19,294 bases of DNA from positions 1 through 19,294 of the forward strand of contig CACZQT010000336.1 of assembly GCA_902783295.1 (NCBI GenBank), read 5' to 3'. Every line of letters begins with the position of its first letter. Position 1 is the stretch's first letter. Shown here one piece after another: positions 1 through 7,847 of this stretch. The position numbers were made by a program, and so were the translations under genes. The DNA is from an uncultured Lachnospiraceae bacterium. Its GTDB lineage: Bacteria; Bacillota; Clostridia; Lachnospirales; Lachnospiraceae. The notes beneath the pieces were generated by a model. That model did not search any database, was not told the origin of the DNA, and saw only the letters and a list, made by a program, of their open reading frames with translations.

Positions 1-779
1 CCGTATTCGTGATAGCGCACAGGGATGGAAAGCACGCCTTTTTCACCCACAATGGTCCGCTCTGAATCTGTAAACGAATCGAACGCCGCGTAGAAGCGTG
101 CAGTTCTGCCTTCCGGGAACGTCATGCTGACCATGGCGTTTTCATCTACAAAACTCTCACGCCCGACGCCGAAAACCGCATGTACATCCACAGGTTCTTC
201 TTTGTAAATATCCTGAATAAAACTGACGCAGTAACAGCCAAGATCGTAAACTACGCCTCCCCCGGCTGTTTTGTTCAGGCGGATGTCGTTCTCGCGGATC
301 CCGTCAAAAGCGTAGCGTACATCAATGTGTTTTATGGCGCCGAGTACTCCGGAGTCTATGATTTCATGGGCTTTCTTGACAGCCCCGCCGTGCAGGTAGG
401 AAAAGGCTTCTGTCAGCCGGACATTCTGTTCTTCTGCCACCTCAACCATCCGCCGGACCTGTGCCGCGTTCATTCCGAGCGGCTTTTCGCAGAGCACGTG
501 TTTGCCGGCTTTCATGGCGCGGATGGACCATTCCATGTGAAGGGTATTCGGCAGCGGGAGATAAACGGCGTCCACATCAGGATCCGCCAGAAGCTCGTCG
601 TAAGATCCGTAAGTGACCTGTGGATGAAAAGCATCTGCAAAAGCCGCAAGCCTTTCCGGATTGCGGCCGGCTATGGCGTACAGGCTGGAGTTCTCCACCT
701 GCAGCAAAGAGGGAATCGTCCGGTCTTTTGCAATATTTGCACATCCGAGAATGCCCCAGTTGATTTTTTCTTTTTTCAT
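1..779 (-). CDS. Gfo/Idh/MocA-family NAD(P)-dependent oxidoreductase (C-terminus cut by window edge)
   Basis: The frame starts at the ATG at 779 behind a G-rich ribosome binding site (GGGGGG about 5 bases upstream) and stays open to base 1, giving about 259 residues of a family that is usually 320-390. Residues 8-17 (WGILGCANIA) form the Rossmann NAD(P)-binding turn. C97-E98-K99-P100 is the family EKP motif, whose Lys is the usual catalytic residue. D179-L-G-C-Y183 matches the DxGxH-like motif of the substrate domain, with Tyr in place of His. The family oxidises or reduces sugars, inositols and related polyols in the cytoplasm; the exact substrate cannot be told. It lies 23 bp downstream of the GH13 gene on the same strand, so it is probably the last visible gene of that operon and may act on a sugar made or imported with it. 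Family certain; substrate unknown. Confidence 0.93.
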   Translation of the reverse strand, partial: MKKEKINWGILGCANIAKDRTIPSLLQVENSSLYAIAGRNPERLAAFADAFHPQVTYGSYDELLADPDVDAVYLPLPNTLHMEWSIRAMKAGKHVLCEKPLGMNAAQVRRMVEVAEEQNVRLTEAFSYLHGGAVKKAHEIIDSGVLGAIKHIDVRYAFDGIRENDIRLNKTAGGGVVYDLGCYCVSFIQDIYKEEPVDVHAVFGVGRESFVDENAMVSMTFPEGRTARFYAAFDSFTDSERTIVGEKGVLSIPVRYHEY

Positions 780-802
780 CTTTGCCCCCCTTCCGGCTTC
801 GT

Positions 803-2386
803 TTATCGGAAGCTCCGGACCCAGTTTAACAGTGAATCTCTGTAGACGTTTTCCAGGACGTCCTGCTTCATGCGGTCGGTGACGTTTCCGTTGGAGGCCA
901 TCTTCGCAAGGATTTCCGCCTGCAGTTCTTCGATGGTCATCTCTTCATACGGTTTGGGAGATGAGGCTCTCTGCGGCAGTCTGACATCATTCCTGTTCTG
1001 TGAGCGGGCCGGATCATCAGAGGAAGTGTTTCTGTTCGGCAGGTTCATCGGCTCATATTTGCGGCCGCCGTTTTTCGGAATCCAGATATCTCCCCCGGCT
1101 CCTTCCAGATCGATGTGCACCCTGCCGTTCACAGGCGTAAGGGTCTTCCCGCTGAGCGCGCCGGTAAGTTCATGGTCTGCAGGAAGGTCAAAGGATTCCC
1201 GGATATCATTACAGTTTACCGTAATCAGCAGATCGCCGCGGGCGAAGGCGTATTTTGTCGTCGTAAGCTGCAGCTCACGGTAATCGCCGTAAACCAGTGC
1301 CGGCTCTTCCCGGTGGATTCTTCCGAGTGCTTTTATGAGTTCGAAGCAGGGATTATTCCCCTGCTTCATTTTTTCCAGATCGAGCGCAGGCCGTAAGGAT
1401 GCGTCGGAGCCCCATTCTTTTCTGCCTTCTATGCCGAATTCCGAGCCATAGTAGATGGAAGGAATTCCGGGCAGCGTATACAGAAGGACATGAACAGGGA
1501 GGTACAGCGCCTTGTTTCTCAGCTTCGTGGAGATACGCTCCACGTCGTGATTGTCCACAAAGGAATACAGGCGGACTTTCCGGCCCAGGCCCAGATCCAT
1601 CTGGCGTTTTACGGTATGTGCGACCTCAAAGTAGTTCCGGTCATTATGAGCGCTGTAGAGTGCCTTGTGGAGGTGATAGTTGGTGACGGAATGAAGCGTG
1701 CGTTCGTTCACCCACCGGCTGTAATCCCCGTGAATGACTTCGCCCATCAGCCAGAAATCAGGTTTTATGACGTCCGCCAGCTTCCGGAGATCCTGCATGA
1801 AGCCAAAATCCAGCACATCCGCGGCATCGAGCCTCAGTCCGTCGATATCAAATTCGGATACCCAGAAACGGACCGTGTCCAGCAGATAGTTTTTTACCTC
1901 GGGATTTCTCTGGTTCAGTTTCACGAGAAGGTTGTAGCCGCCCCAGTTGTCGTATGAAAAACCGTCATTATACTCATTATTATTCCAGAAATTGACATTG
2001 CAGTACCAGTCGCGGAAACGGCTGTTCTCCCTGTTTGCTTTCAGATCTCTGAAGGCAAAGAAATCCCGCCCGGTGTGGTTGAAGACTCCATCGAGGATGA
2101 CCCTTATCCCGGATTCATGGCAGAGACGGACGAAGTCTGCCAGATCCTGGTTCGTGCCGAGGCGGCTGTCCAGCTTCCGGTAATCCGTAGTCTCATAACC
2201 GTGGCCTACGGATTCGAAAAGCGGCCCGATGTAAAGCGCCGTACACCCAAGCTCTTTTATATGTGCGATCCAGGGGATCAGCGAACGCAGGCGGTGCACC
2301 GGCTCCTCATACCGGTTTTCTGCCGGTGCGCCTGTAAGCCCCAGCGGATAGATGTGATAGAAAACTGCTTCGTCATACCATGCCAT
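803..2386 (-). CDS. GH13 alpha-amylase-family glycosidase (cytoplasmic maltodextrin hydrolase type)
   Basis: A 527-residue protein of the GH13 TIM-barrel family, which cleaves or transfers alpha-1,4/1,6 glucosidic bonds. I chose the ATG at 2386 because GGGGG lies 8-9 bases upstream and the family begin, MAWYDEAVFYHIYP, follows directly; an upstream in-frame ATG at 2413 has no comparable site. Conserved regions are region I DGVFNH (residues 99-104), region II GLRLDAAD with nucleophile D187, region III GEV with acid/base E216, and region IV VDNHD with D281. There is no signal peptide, so it should act in the cytoplasm on maltodextrins or glycogen. After the C-terminal beta domain (ending near residue 437) comes a polar linker rich in Asn, Arg, Ser and Pro, then a helical tail (about 478-527) that is not part of the usual GH13 core. 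It lies 50 bp after the FUSC-HAD gene and 23 bp before the oxidoreductase. Specificity within GH13 is not resolved. Confidence 0.93.
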   Translation of the reverse strand: MAWYDEAVFYHIYPLGLTGAPAENRYEEPVHRLRSLIPWIAHIKELGCTALYIGPLFESVGHGYETTDYRKLDSRLGTNQDLADFVRLCHESGIRVILDGVFNHTGRDFFAFRDLKANRENSRFRDWYCNVNFWNNNEYNDGFSYDNWGGYNLLVKLNQRNPEVKNYLLDTVRFWVSEFDIDGLRLDAADVLDFGFMQDLRKLADVIKPDFWLMGEVIHGDYSRWVNERTLHSVTNYHLHKALYSAHNDRNYFEVAHTVKRQMDLGLGRKVRLYSFVDNHDVERISTKLRNKALYLPVHVLLYTLPGIPSIYYGSEFGIEGRKEWGSDASLRPALDLEKMKQGNNPCFELIKALGRIHREEPALVYGDYRELQLTTTKYAFARGDLLITVNCNDIRESFDLPADHELTGALSGKTLTPVNGRVHIDLEGAGGDIWIPKNGGRKYEPMNLPNRNTSSDDPARSQNRNDVRLPQRASSPKPYEEMTIEELQAEILAKMASNGNVTDRMKQDVLENVYRDSLLNWVRSFR

Positions 2387-2436
2387 AATCAATGCCCCCG
2401 TATATCGATTCATCGGGAAACCAGGTCCTGCGGCCG

Positions 2437-3741
2437 TCAGATCCGCAGCATGTTTTTCCAGCCCCTGATACTTACTTTTTCAAAACGTTTTTTGATTTCC
2501 CTGGCCATTCTGTCCCCGGTGTAGGAGATGACTTCATCCGCACCGGGTTCTTCTTTGCCGAATTTGATGATTTTCTCTGCTTTCAGATATTCTTTCAGGC
2601 GCTTCAGCATGCGCTCTCTCGTCGCCTCTGCGGAATAAACACGGAGAATGACATCCCCTTCTTCACAGCGGTAGCTGTCGTATTCTATTCGGATGCGGTC
2701 CGAAAAAGCCTGATGGGACAGCTTCCTGGCAAGTGCTTCCATTTCCTCTTTGGTTCCGACCGTGACGAAATTCAGAATGTTTTCGCGGATTTCCCTCTCC
2801 GTGTGTACGAAATTGCGGTACGGCGACCCGCTCCGCTGCAGAAAAAGGTTCTTCATGGGACCGTCGGACATCTGCCGGTAGGAAGTGACCAGAAGATGGT
2901 CCTCCACCGAGTTGATGAAATAATCCGGTTTCTCCTGGCGGAAAAAGGTATCTACCTGGTGCCCGAGCAGCGCGTCCATTCTTTCGGCAAAAAGATATCT
3001 GCGCTTTTCCATGTCGTACATCACGGCTCCGTCCAGTGCTACGACCGGGCATTTCAGATCCACACCGTCCAGCACTTCGCGGATCATGGCAGGCGACTGT
3101 TTCGTGACCACGGATAAATGCGCTCCGTCTTTGATCAGGCGGTTCAGCTCTACCTTCGTGTACGGCGAAAGATGGCGAACTTCCCCCGACAGGATCTGAT
3201 CCACTCCTGATACAAAGAGCAGCTCCTTCCGGCGGATTCTGGGGAGATGCAGGGAGTTTACCAGGATGCCTGCGGCTACGCCGATGGTGGTATCGACAAC
3301 ACGGTCGAAAACGTAAACCATCAGCCCGGAATCCCCCACATGATTCATGGCGATACTCAGAAAAACAACTGTGGAAAAATAGGCGCTTTCCGGAATCTTC
3401 AGCAGTACGGTAAAATAGATTACTGCTCCGGCACAGGCACCCATCAGGATAAAATGAAGCATTTCTTCCATGGTGGCGGCACCGATGGCCAGATATTCCA
3501 GATAAAGTACGGCAGCTCCCCAGGCAGCACCGATCAGAGTCCCGATAACCCTCCTTTTCCCGGCAGTCAGCATGTTGTCGGTATAGGGCTGAATGCACTG
3601 CAGCGCGGCGATCACGGAAAAGAACGGCAGGCCGCTCCTGCCGCGGAGATAGTACACGGCCATGCACAGCCACGCAGCCAGCATGGACCGGAAAATCCGC
3701 TGCCCTGGAAAAGGAAAGTGGATGTTCATTTTAGAATTCAT
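2437..3741 (-). CDS. FUSC/aromatic-acid-exporter-like membrane protein fused to a degenerate HAD domain
   Basis: A 434-residue protein starting at the ATG at 3741, chosen because GGAAGGGGGAG lies just upstream; a frame opening at 3813 has no such site. Residues about 15-165 hold some six hydrophobic segments with the look of the FUSC/ArAE transporter N-terminal domain (FRSMLAAWLC, QPYTDNMLTAGKRRVIGT, and DRVVDTTIGVAAG near 146-158). From about residue 173 the sequence follows a Cof-type HAD phosphatase: LLFVSGVDQIL at motif I, VVTKQSP (T213) at motif II and PVVALDGAVMYD in the cap-side strand. Motif I reads G179-V-D181-Q-I where active enzymes have D-x-D-G-T, so the phosphoryl-accepting Asp is missing. 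No clear motif IV acidic pair is seen. I infer a membrane protein with a non-catalytic, perhaps ligand-sensing, HAD domain in the cytosol. It is first in the operon with GH13 and the oxidoreductase. The substrate is unknown. Confidence 0.82.
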   Translation of the reverse strand: MNSKMNIHFPFPGQRIFRSMLAAWLCMAVYYLRGRSGLPFFSVIAALQCIQPYTDNMLTAGKRRVIGTLIGAAWGAAVLYLEYLAIGAATMEEMLHFILMGACAGAVIYFTVLLKIPESAYFSTVVFLSIAMNHVGDSGLMVYVFDRVVDTTIGVAAGILVNSLHLPRIRRKELLFVSGVDQILSGEVRHLSPYTKVELNRLIKDGAHLSVVTKQSPAMIREVLDGVDLKCPVVALDGAVMYDMEKRRYLFAERMDALLGHQVDTFFRQEKPDYFINSVEDHLLVTSYRQMSDGPMKNLFLQRSGSPYRNFVHTEREIRENILNFVTVGTKEEMEALARKLSHQAFSDRIRIEYDSYRCEEGDVILRVYSAEATRERMLKRLKEYLKAEKIIKFGKEEPGADEVISYTGDRMAREIKKRFEKVSIRGWKNMLRI

Positions 3742-3820
3742 TGGTTTCGCTCCCCCTTCCTCTGAGTTCGCACATGTCCGGGATATCTGCATGGGCAGCG
3801 TTATTTCAATCACAAATGCA

Positions 3821-3849
3821 AGTATGGTTTATTTGCGGCGTTATGTCAA
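3821..3849 (-). promoter_or_regulatory. Sigma-A-type promoter for the FUSC-HAD / GH13 / oxidoreductase operon
   Basis: On the minus strand a perfect -35 TTGACA (3844-3849) is followed by a 17-base spacer and a -10 CATACT (3821-3826, 4 of 6 matches). This predicts a transcript start near 3814 and a leader of about 70 bases before the ATG at 3741. Confidence 0.6.
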
Positions 3850-3856
3850 GTGGGTC

Positions 3857-3895
3857 GGGAGACAGAGGGACAAGGGGACTGTCCCTTTGTCTCCC
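3857..3895. repeat. Long palindrome of the GGGACTGTCCC type
   Basis: Arms 3857-3872 (GGGAGACAGAGGGACA) and 3880-3895 (TGTCCCTTTGTCTCCC) pair with one mismatch around a 7-base loop. It lies between the operon promoter and the GH3 terminator and lacks a T-run on either side, so a plain intrinsic terminator is unlikely. A shorter relative occurs at 8635-8657. It looks like an interspersed palindromic repeat. Confidence 0.65.
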
Positions 3896-3911
3896 TATCG
3901 CCTAATAAGAA

Positions 3912-3936
3912 ACAGCCCGGCGGCAAGCCGGGCTGT
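3912..3936 (-). terminator. Intrinsic terminator downstream of the GH3 gene
   Basis: A perfect 10-bp GC-rich stem (ACAGCCCGGC, 3912-3921, with GCCGGGCTGT, 3927-3936) has a 5-base loop. On the minus strand it is followed by TTTCTTATT, a moderately U-rich tail, 55 bases past the GH3 stop codon. On the plus strand it is followed by CCTTTT. Confidence 0.7.
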
Positions 3937-3990
3937 CCTTTTGGGAAGGATAAACGTCTGACGGTCTGCTTTTTAACCGGAGGACGTTTT

Positions 3991-6855
3991 TTATTTGTTC
4001 TTGCGGTACTTCCGATAGATCAGGATGGCGCCGCAGAGCAGGAGTGCTCCGGCCACGACATCTACGGCAATCAAGATCTTCTTCCAGGTCGCCATACCGG
4101 TCTGGGTGTGTTCTTCGTCATATGCCCAGCTGTTGACCGTGGTGTAAAGGATGTTGTGGGTGGCTTCCCGCATGTAGATCACATTGGAAGCGGCGGTCTT
4201 GTCGGTGACCTGGTTGGGGCCGCCGGCGAAGGTAGACAGCATGGCGTCCACACCGTTTGCCAGAGCCTCGTCTGCGTTCATGAAACCATGTCCGTTGTTC
4301 CGGAAGAAGTCGGATACCACGAAGCCGCGGAATCCCCATTCGTCGCGGAGAATGGTCTTCATCATGGCGCTGGATTCGCCGACCCACTTGTTGCCGATGT
4401 AGGACCAGGAAGCCATGGCAGCATTGGCGCCGCCCTTCTTCACGGCAATTTCAAAGGGTTTCAGGTAGATTTCACGCATGGACTGCTCGGTGGCCCAGGC
4501 ACAGACCATCTTGCCGTTGCAGTCGTACATGGCGTAATGCTTGATGGTGGAGTATACGCCTTCCGTCATGGCTCCGGCTACGCCGTCAGCAGCCATCCAG
4601 CCGGCCAGAACACCATCTTCGGAGAAGTATTCGTAGTTACGGGCGGTGAAGGCAGAACGGTGGGTGTTCATGGCAGGTGCGTACCAGCCGGTAGAGCCCA
4701 GTTCTTTGGCCATCCTGCCCATCATAACGCCCCATTCCCTGGCCAGTTCGTGGCTCCAGGTGCAGGTAATAACTACTTCGATCGGGAAGCCGATGGAGCC
4801 GCCGCCGGTAAAGTTGTTGTTGATGGCGGCCGGACCGTCGGAGTCCACGTTCTGTACCTTGCCGATGGAAGGAATAGCCGGTGTCTGATATCCGGACAGG
4901 GCGATCATTTCGGACATTTCATCGACGGTCAGCTGGTCCAGCAGCTTCTCCCAGTCGGGATCGTCGTAGGCCTTGCCCCGCAGGTTGATCAGTTTCAGAC
5001 CATTCTTCGCGCCGGTGGTGGGCATGACGTCATCCGGATTGATGTAGGCGTTCGGGTCGTAATTGGAGTTCAGGTGATAGCCGGGGATGTATTCTTCCGC
5101 CAGGTTCAGATCGGCGGGTTCTGCCGTGGCTGCCGCAAGGTTTGCGAAGTGGTTCGCACGGGACAGGTAAACGGCGTTTCCGCGGGCATCCTGCAGCACG
5201 TTGACAGCTGCAATATCGTCGGACGGCCTGGGGTTGGAAGCATCATAGGTGACGGTTTCGCTGACGGTAACGGTCTTGCTGTCCAGCACATTGTGAGAGT
5301 CGGATTTGATCTCGATGGCATAATCCCCGGCTTCCAGTACATAGCAGCCGGCTCCGGCTTCATCATAGGAAGCCATATCTTCCAGGTCGAACGCAAGGTT
5401 CAGCGTTTCGGAAGCGCCGGGCTCCAGCATACCGGTCTTTGCATAGCATACCAGGTTGGCACTGGCTTTTTCGATGCCGCCGCTGGTATAGGGCGGATCA
5501 AAATAGACTTCCACCACGTCCTTGCCGGCGGTGCTGCCGGTGTTGGTTACGGTCACGTCGAAGCTTACGGAAGTGCCGTCCATGGTGATTTCGCCCATGC
5601 TCTGGGTGAAGCTTGTGTAGCTCAGGCCGAAACCGAAGGGATACTGCACCATTTTATCATAATCGATGATGCCTTCTTTCGCCGCGGTTTCATAGAACTT
5701 GTAGCCTACATAAATGTTTTCCACATAGTTGATGAAGGCGGGAGCGTAGTTGGTGGGAACGCCGGCGTTCATGCCTTCTACGGTCATATCCAGCATATTG
5801 GCGTAATCGCGCTTTTCCGCGTTGTTCCAGTAAGGCGTGGACTTCATGTCGTACACAAAGGTATCGTTGGTACGCCCGGAAGGGTTCACAGCGCCGCTCA
5901 GAATCTCGCCAAGAGCAGCAAAGCCAACGTTGCCGGGACCGGGCGCCCAGATAAGCCCCTTGATCTGGCTGTATTCCTCTACGAAGCCCAGCTCGAAAGC
6001 ATAGGCGCCGTTGTAGACTACGATGACATTTTCAAACTGGCTGCAGACCAGATCTACCATGTCGCGCTCAGTCTGGCTCAGCTGCAGGTAGTGTTCGCCC
6101 GCCGCGAAATCGGCATACGCCTCGGAGTTGTTGGTGTAGATCTCCGAAGACGTCATATCCTGGGGGATATCGTTGTGACCTTCACCGGCCAGACGGGAGA
6201 TGACGATGAGAGCCGTATCGGAATATTCCTTCGCGCTGTTCATCAGTTCGTCCGAATAATTGGCAGCCGGAGGTTCCGGCAGGTTCCAGTTCTGGGCAGT
6301 GATGGAAACAGCCTGGCGGTTTTCCGCGTAGCCCAGGTAAAAATCGATGAGTTCCTGATTGACTTCAAAACCTGCATTCTGAATTCCTTCAATGAGGCTT
6401 ACTTTGTGGTACAGGTCGTTGATACCGCCGGAACCGGCACCGCCGTATACAGGATTTGTAGAAGCCCAGCCAAACAGGTTCAGCTTTTTGGTTTCTGTCA
6501 GCGGCAGAATATTTTCATTCTCGAGCAGTACAAAGCCTTCTTCGGCGATTTTCAGCGCGGAGGCCTCTGCTTCAGCCGCAAGCGCTTCCGAAAGGACAGT
6601 GGGAGTCCCGCCGCTGCCTACCAGGTTCAGAAGGGCAGACATCGGCCCCAGGCAGACAGCATTAGCGGTAACCAGGACGGCAAGAAGAGCTGCCATCCAG
6701 CTCTCACCGCGGATAAAACGTTTCTTCGCTGCGGGAAGCTTCTTTACAGCAACAGTGATGGCGATGGCTGCGATAATTGCCAGGCCGATGACGATGAAGT
6801 AGGGAACGAGGCCCTGCAGTACACCGATCAGATCTTCCATTTCAAAGGAAATCAT
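3991..6855 (-). CDS. Membrane-anchored GH3 beta-glycosidase with permuted domain order
   Basis: A 954-residue protein starting at the ATG at 6855, with GAAAGGAG 7 bases upstream. Two hydrophobic segments open it (about 17-38 and 53-77), separated by a Lys/Arg-rich loop, and one closes it (about 926-945) before a basic tail. By the positive-inside rule the catalytic part is outside. The GH3 domains are in reversed order. Residues about 98-410 are the alpha/beta sandwich normally found C-terminally (EEGFVLLENENILPL, GGAGSGG, PFGFGLSYTSF). Residues about 415-540 form a fibronectin-III-like domain. Residues about 620-905 form the TIM barrel, with KHYA at 772-775 and the nucleophile D849 in FVVSDFFRN. 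E225 in AGEGHND is a plausible acid/base. Permuted GH3 enzymes are known from Butyrivibrio and Ruminococcus. Such enzymes release terminal beta-linked sugars; specificity is not visible. It is divergent from a TetR-type gene that may control it. Confidence 0.93.
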   Translation of the reverse strand: MISFEMEDLIGVLQGLVPYFIVIGLAIIAAIAITVAVKKLPAAKKRFIRGESWMAALLAVLVTANAVCLGPMSALLNLVGSGGTPTVLSEALAAEAEASALKIAEEGFVLLENENILPLTETKKLNLFGWASTNPVYGGAGSGGINDLYHKVSLIEGIQNAGFEVNQELIDFYLGYAENRQAVSITAQNWNLPEPPAANYSDELMNSAKEYSDTALIVISRLAGEGHNDIPQDMTSSEIYTNNSEAYADFAAGEHYLQLSQTERDMVDLVCSQFENVIVVYNGAYAFELGFVEEYSQIKGLIWAPGPGNVGFAALGEILSGAVNPSGRTNDTFVYDMKSTPYWNNAEKRDYANMLDMTVEGMNAGVPTNYAPAFINYVENIYVGYKFYETAAKEGIIDYDKMVQYPFGFGLSYTSFTQSMGEITMDGTSVSFDVTVTNTGSTAGKDVVEVYFDPPYTSGGIEKASANLVCYAKTGMLEPGASETLNLAFDLEDMASYDEAGAGCYVLEAGDYAIEIKSDSHNVLDSKTVTVSETVTYDASNPRPSDDIAAVNVLQDARGNAVYLSRANHFANLAAATAEPADLNLAEEYIPGYHLNSNYDPNAYINPDDVMPTTGAKNGLKLINLRGKAYDDPDWEKLLDQLTVDEMSEMIALSGYQTPAIPSIGKVQNVDSDGPAAINNNFTGGGSIGFPIEVVITCTWSHELAREWGVMMGRMAKELGSTGWYAPAMNTHRSAFTARNYEYFSEDGVLAGWMAADGVAGAMTEGVYSTIKHYAMYDCNGKMVCAWATEQSMREIYLKPFEIAVKKGGANAAMASWSYIGNKWVGESSAMMKTILRDEWGFRGFVVSDFFRNNGHGFMNADEALANGVDAMLSTFAGGPNQVTDKTAASNVIYMREATHNILYTTVNSWAYDEEHTQTGMATWKKILIAVDVVAGALLLCGAILIYRKYRKNK

Positions 6856-6970
6856 ACATTTGCTCCTTTCTTCTTAAAGGCTGCGCCGGCCGACCCGGCT
6901 GTTCCATCGGGGAAAATATCAGAAACAGGAAGAAAATTCCAATACACATTTGCGGAACGAGCTTTGAATC

Positions 6971-6999
6971 TGGACAGTTTGTCAAAAAATGTCTATAAT
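6971..6999 (+). promoter_or_regulatory. Sigma-A-type promoter for the TetR-type regulator
   Basis: A -35 TGGACA (6971-6976), an exact 17-base spacer and a perfect -10 TATAAT (6994-6999) lie in the divergent region. This predicts a leader of about 150 bases before the regulator ATG at 7156. No equally good minus-strand promoter for the GH3 gene could be found; a weak one is TTGGAA with TATTTT 18 bases further on, near 6920-6945. Confidence 0.65.
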
Positions 7000-7000
7000 G

Positions 7001-7078
7001 TGTAACTGTTCAGAGCATTGAAAATGTTGTGTCGTGCAAAGCATGGATCGTCTGTGGAATAGGTTCTGGACTGTTACA
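7001..7078. promoter_or_regulatory. Inverted repeat pair, candidate regulator operator
   Basis: TGTAACTGTTCAG at 7001-7013, starting two bases after the -10 box, is the inverse of CTGGACTGTTACA at 7066-7078, with 11 of 13 positions matching. A related word, CTGGACAGTTTGTCA, overlaps the -35 box from 6970. The position fits autoregulation by the TetR-type protein, but assignment is inference. Confidence 0.35.
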
Positions 7079-7119
7079 GGGGCAGATCCATGTGAGAATA
7101 ATAAAACAGATACTGAGAA

Positions 7120-7131
7120 CCTGTTTACAGG
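7120..7131. promoter_or_regulatory. Short palindrome CCTGTTTACAGG in the regulator leader
   Basis: The 12-base site has perfect CCTGT/ACAGG arms and resembles CTGTTACAGG at 7071-7080. It sits 24 bases before the regulator start codon. It may be a second operator copy. The rest of the 300-bp gap (6856-7155) shows no gene. Confidence 0.3.
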
Positions 7132-7155
7132 CAGTAAAACCTGCGAGGTGCTGTG

Positions 7156-7803
7156 ATGCCGACTGAGAAGAAAAAAACAAACCGCCGCGCGGAAATCACG
7201 AAAACCGCCATCCGGGAGGGAATGCTGACCCTGCTGGAACACACTTCTTTTCAGAATGTCTCCGTAGCATCCTTATGCCGGGAAGCCGGCATCGGCCGGG
7301 CGACCTTTTATACCCATTACACCGGCGTGATGGATGTCGTCGATGAACTGGCGGACGAAGCCATTCAGGCCGCGGAGGAAAAAGAAGGGGATCCTCTGGC
7401 GGAACTGGGGGAACTGGCAGAAAAAATCCAGGAAATGGGGAATTCTTTCGAACTGGAACCGTTCATGCATCTGCTTCCCCTGTGCCAGCGTGTTGCGCAT
7501 ACGCCCCGCTTTAATGTCCTGTTCCGTGATCATGATATTTCGGAATATATCATCATGAGGATCTACCGGAGAGAACGGGCCAGGACAGTCCCCGCTTTGA
7601 TGAAAAGGACCGGCCTGCCGGAGAGCCGTGCGGATAAACTGTTTCTCTTCGGGGTGATGGGGGCTTTTGCGGTGAACCGGTCTATGGGATGGAAGAAGGA
7701 CGAAGAATGGGAGGAAGTGCAGAAGCTTCTGCTGACCTATGCGAATGGAGGTTATGAAGCGGTTGCTTCATTATGCAAAAGCCGGGAGGAAAATACTTTT
7801 TGA
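7156..7803 (+). CDS. TetR/AcrR-family transcriptional regulator
   Basis: A 215-residue protein of usual TetR length. The ATG at 7156 follows GAGGTG with a 5-base gap; the adjoining GTG at 7153 is too close to that site. Residues about 14-60 form the TetR helix-turn-helix: TKTAIREGMLTLLEH, then FQNVSVASLCREAGIGRATFYTHY, where the recognition helix ends in the typical TFYxHY. The C-terminal part is helical and would bind an unknown ligand and form the dimer interface. It is divergent from the GH3 gene and 44 bp upstream of the secreted cystatin-like gene, which lacks an obvious promoter of its own. It may therefore control both, probably as a repressor; that is inference. Confidence 0.92.
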   Translation: MPTEKKKTNRRAEITKTAIREGMLTLLEHTSFQNVSVASLCREAGIGRATFYTHYTGVMDVVDELADEAIQAAEEKEGDPLAELGELAEKIQEMGNSFELEPFMHLLPLCQRVAHTPRFNVLFRDHDISEYIIMRIYRRERARTVPALMKRTGLPESRADKLFLFGVMGAFAVNRSMGWKKDEEWEEVQKLLLTYANGGYEAVASLCKSREENTF

Positions 7804-7847
7804 CCCCGGCATCATAACATTACAGGAAGATACAAGGAGGATACACC

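Noticed and set aside
6980..6985. Perfect minus-strand TTGACA as the GH3 promoter -35
   Set aside because: No -10-like hexamer occurs 15-19 bases downstream on that strand.
3850..7005. A very long open frame (about 1050 codons) on the plus strand opposite the GH3 gene
   Set aside because: It runs fully antisense to a gene with clear domains and motifs, has no ribosome binding site, and its product is low-complexity (rich in Gly, Val, His, Phe) and resembles no protein family. It is a codon-use shadow.
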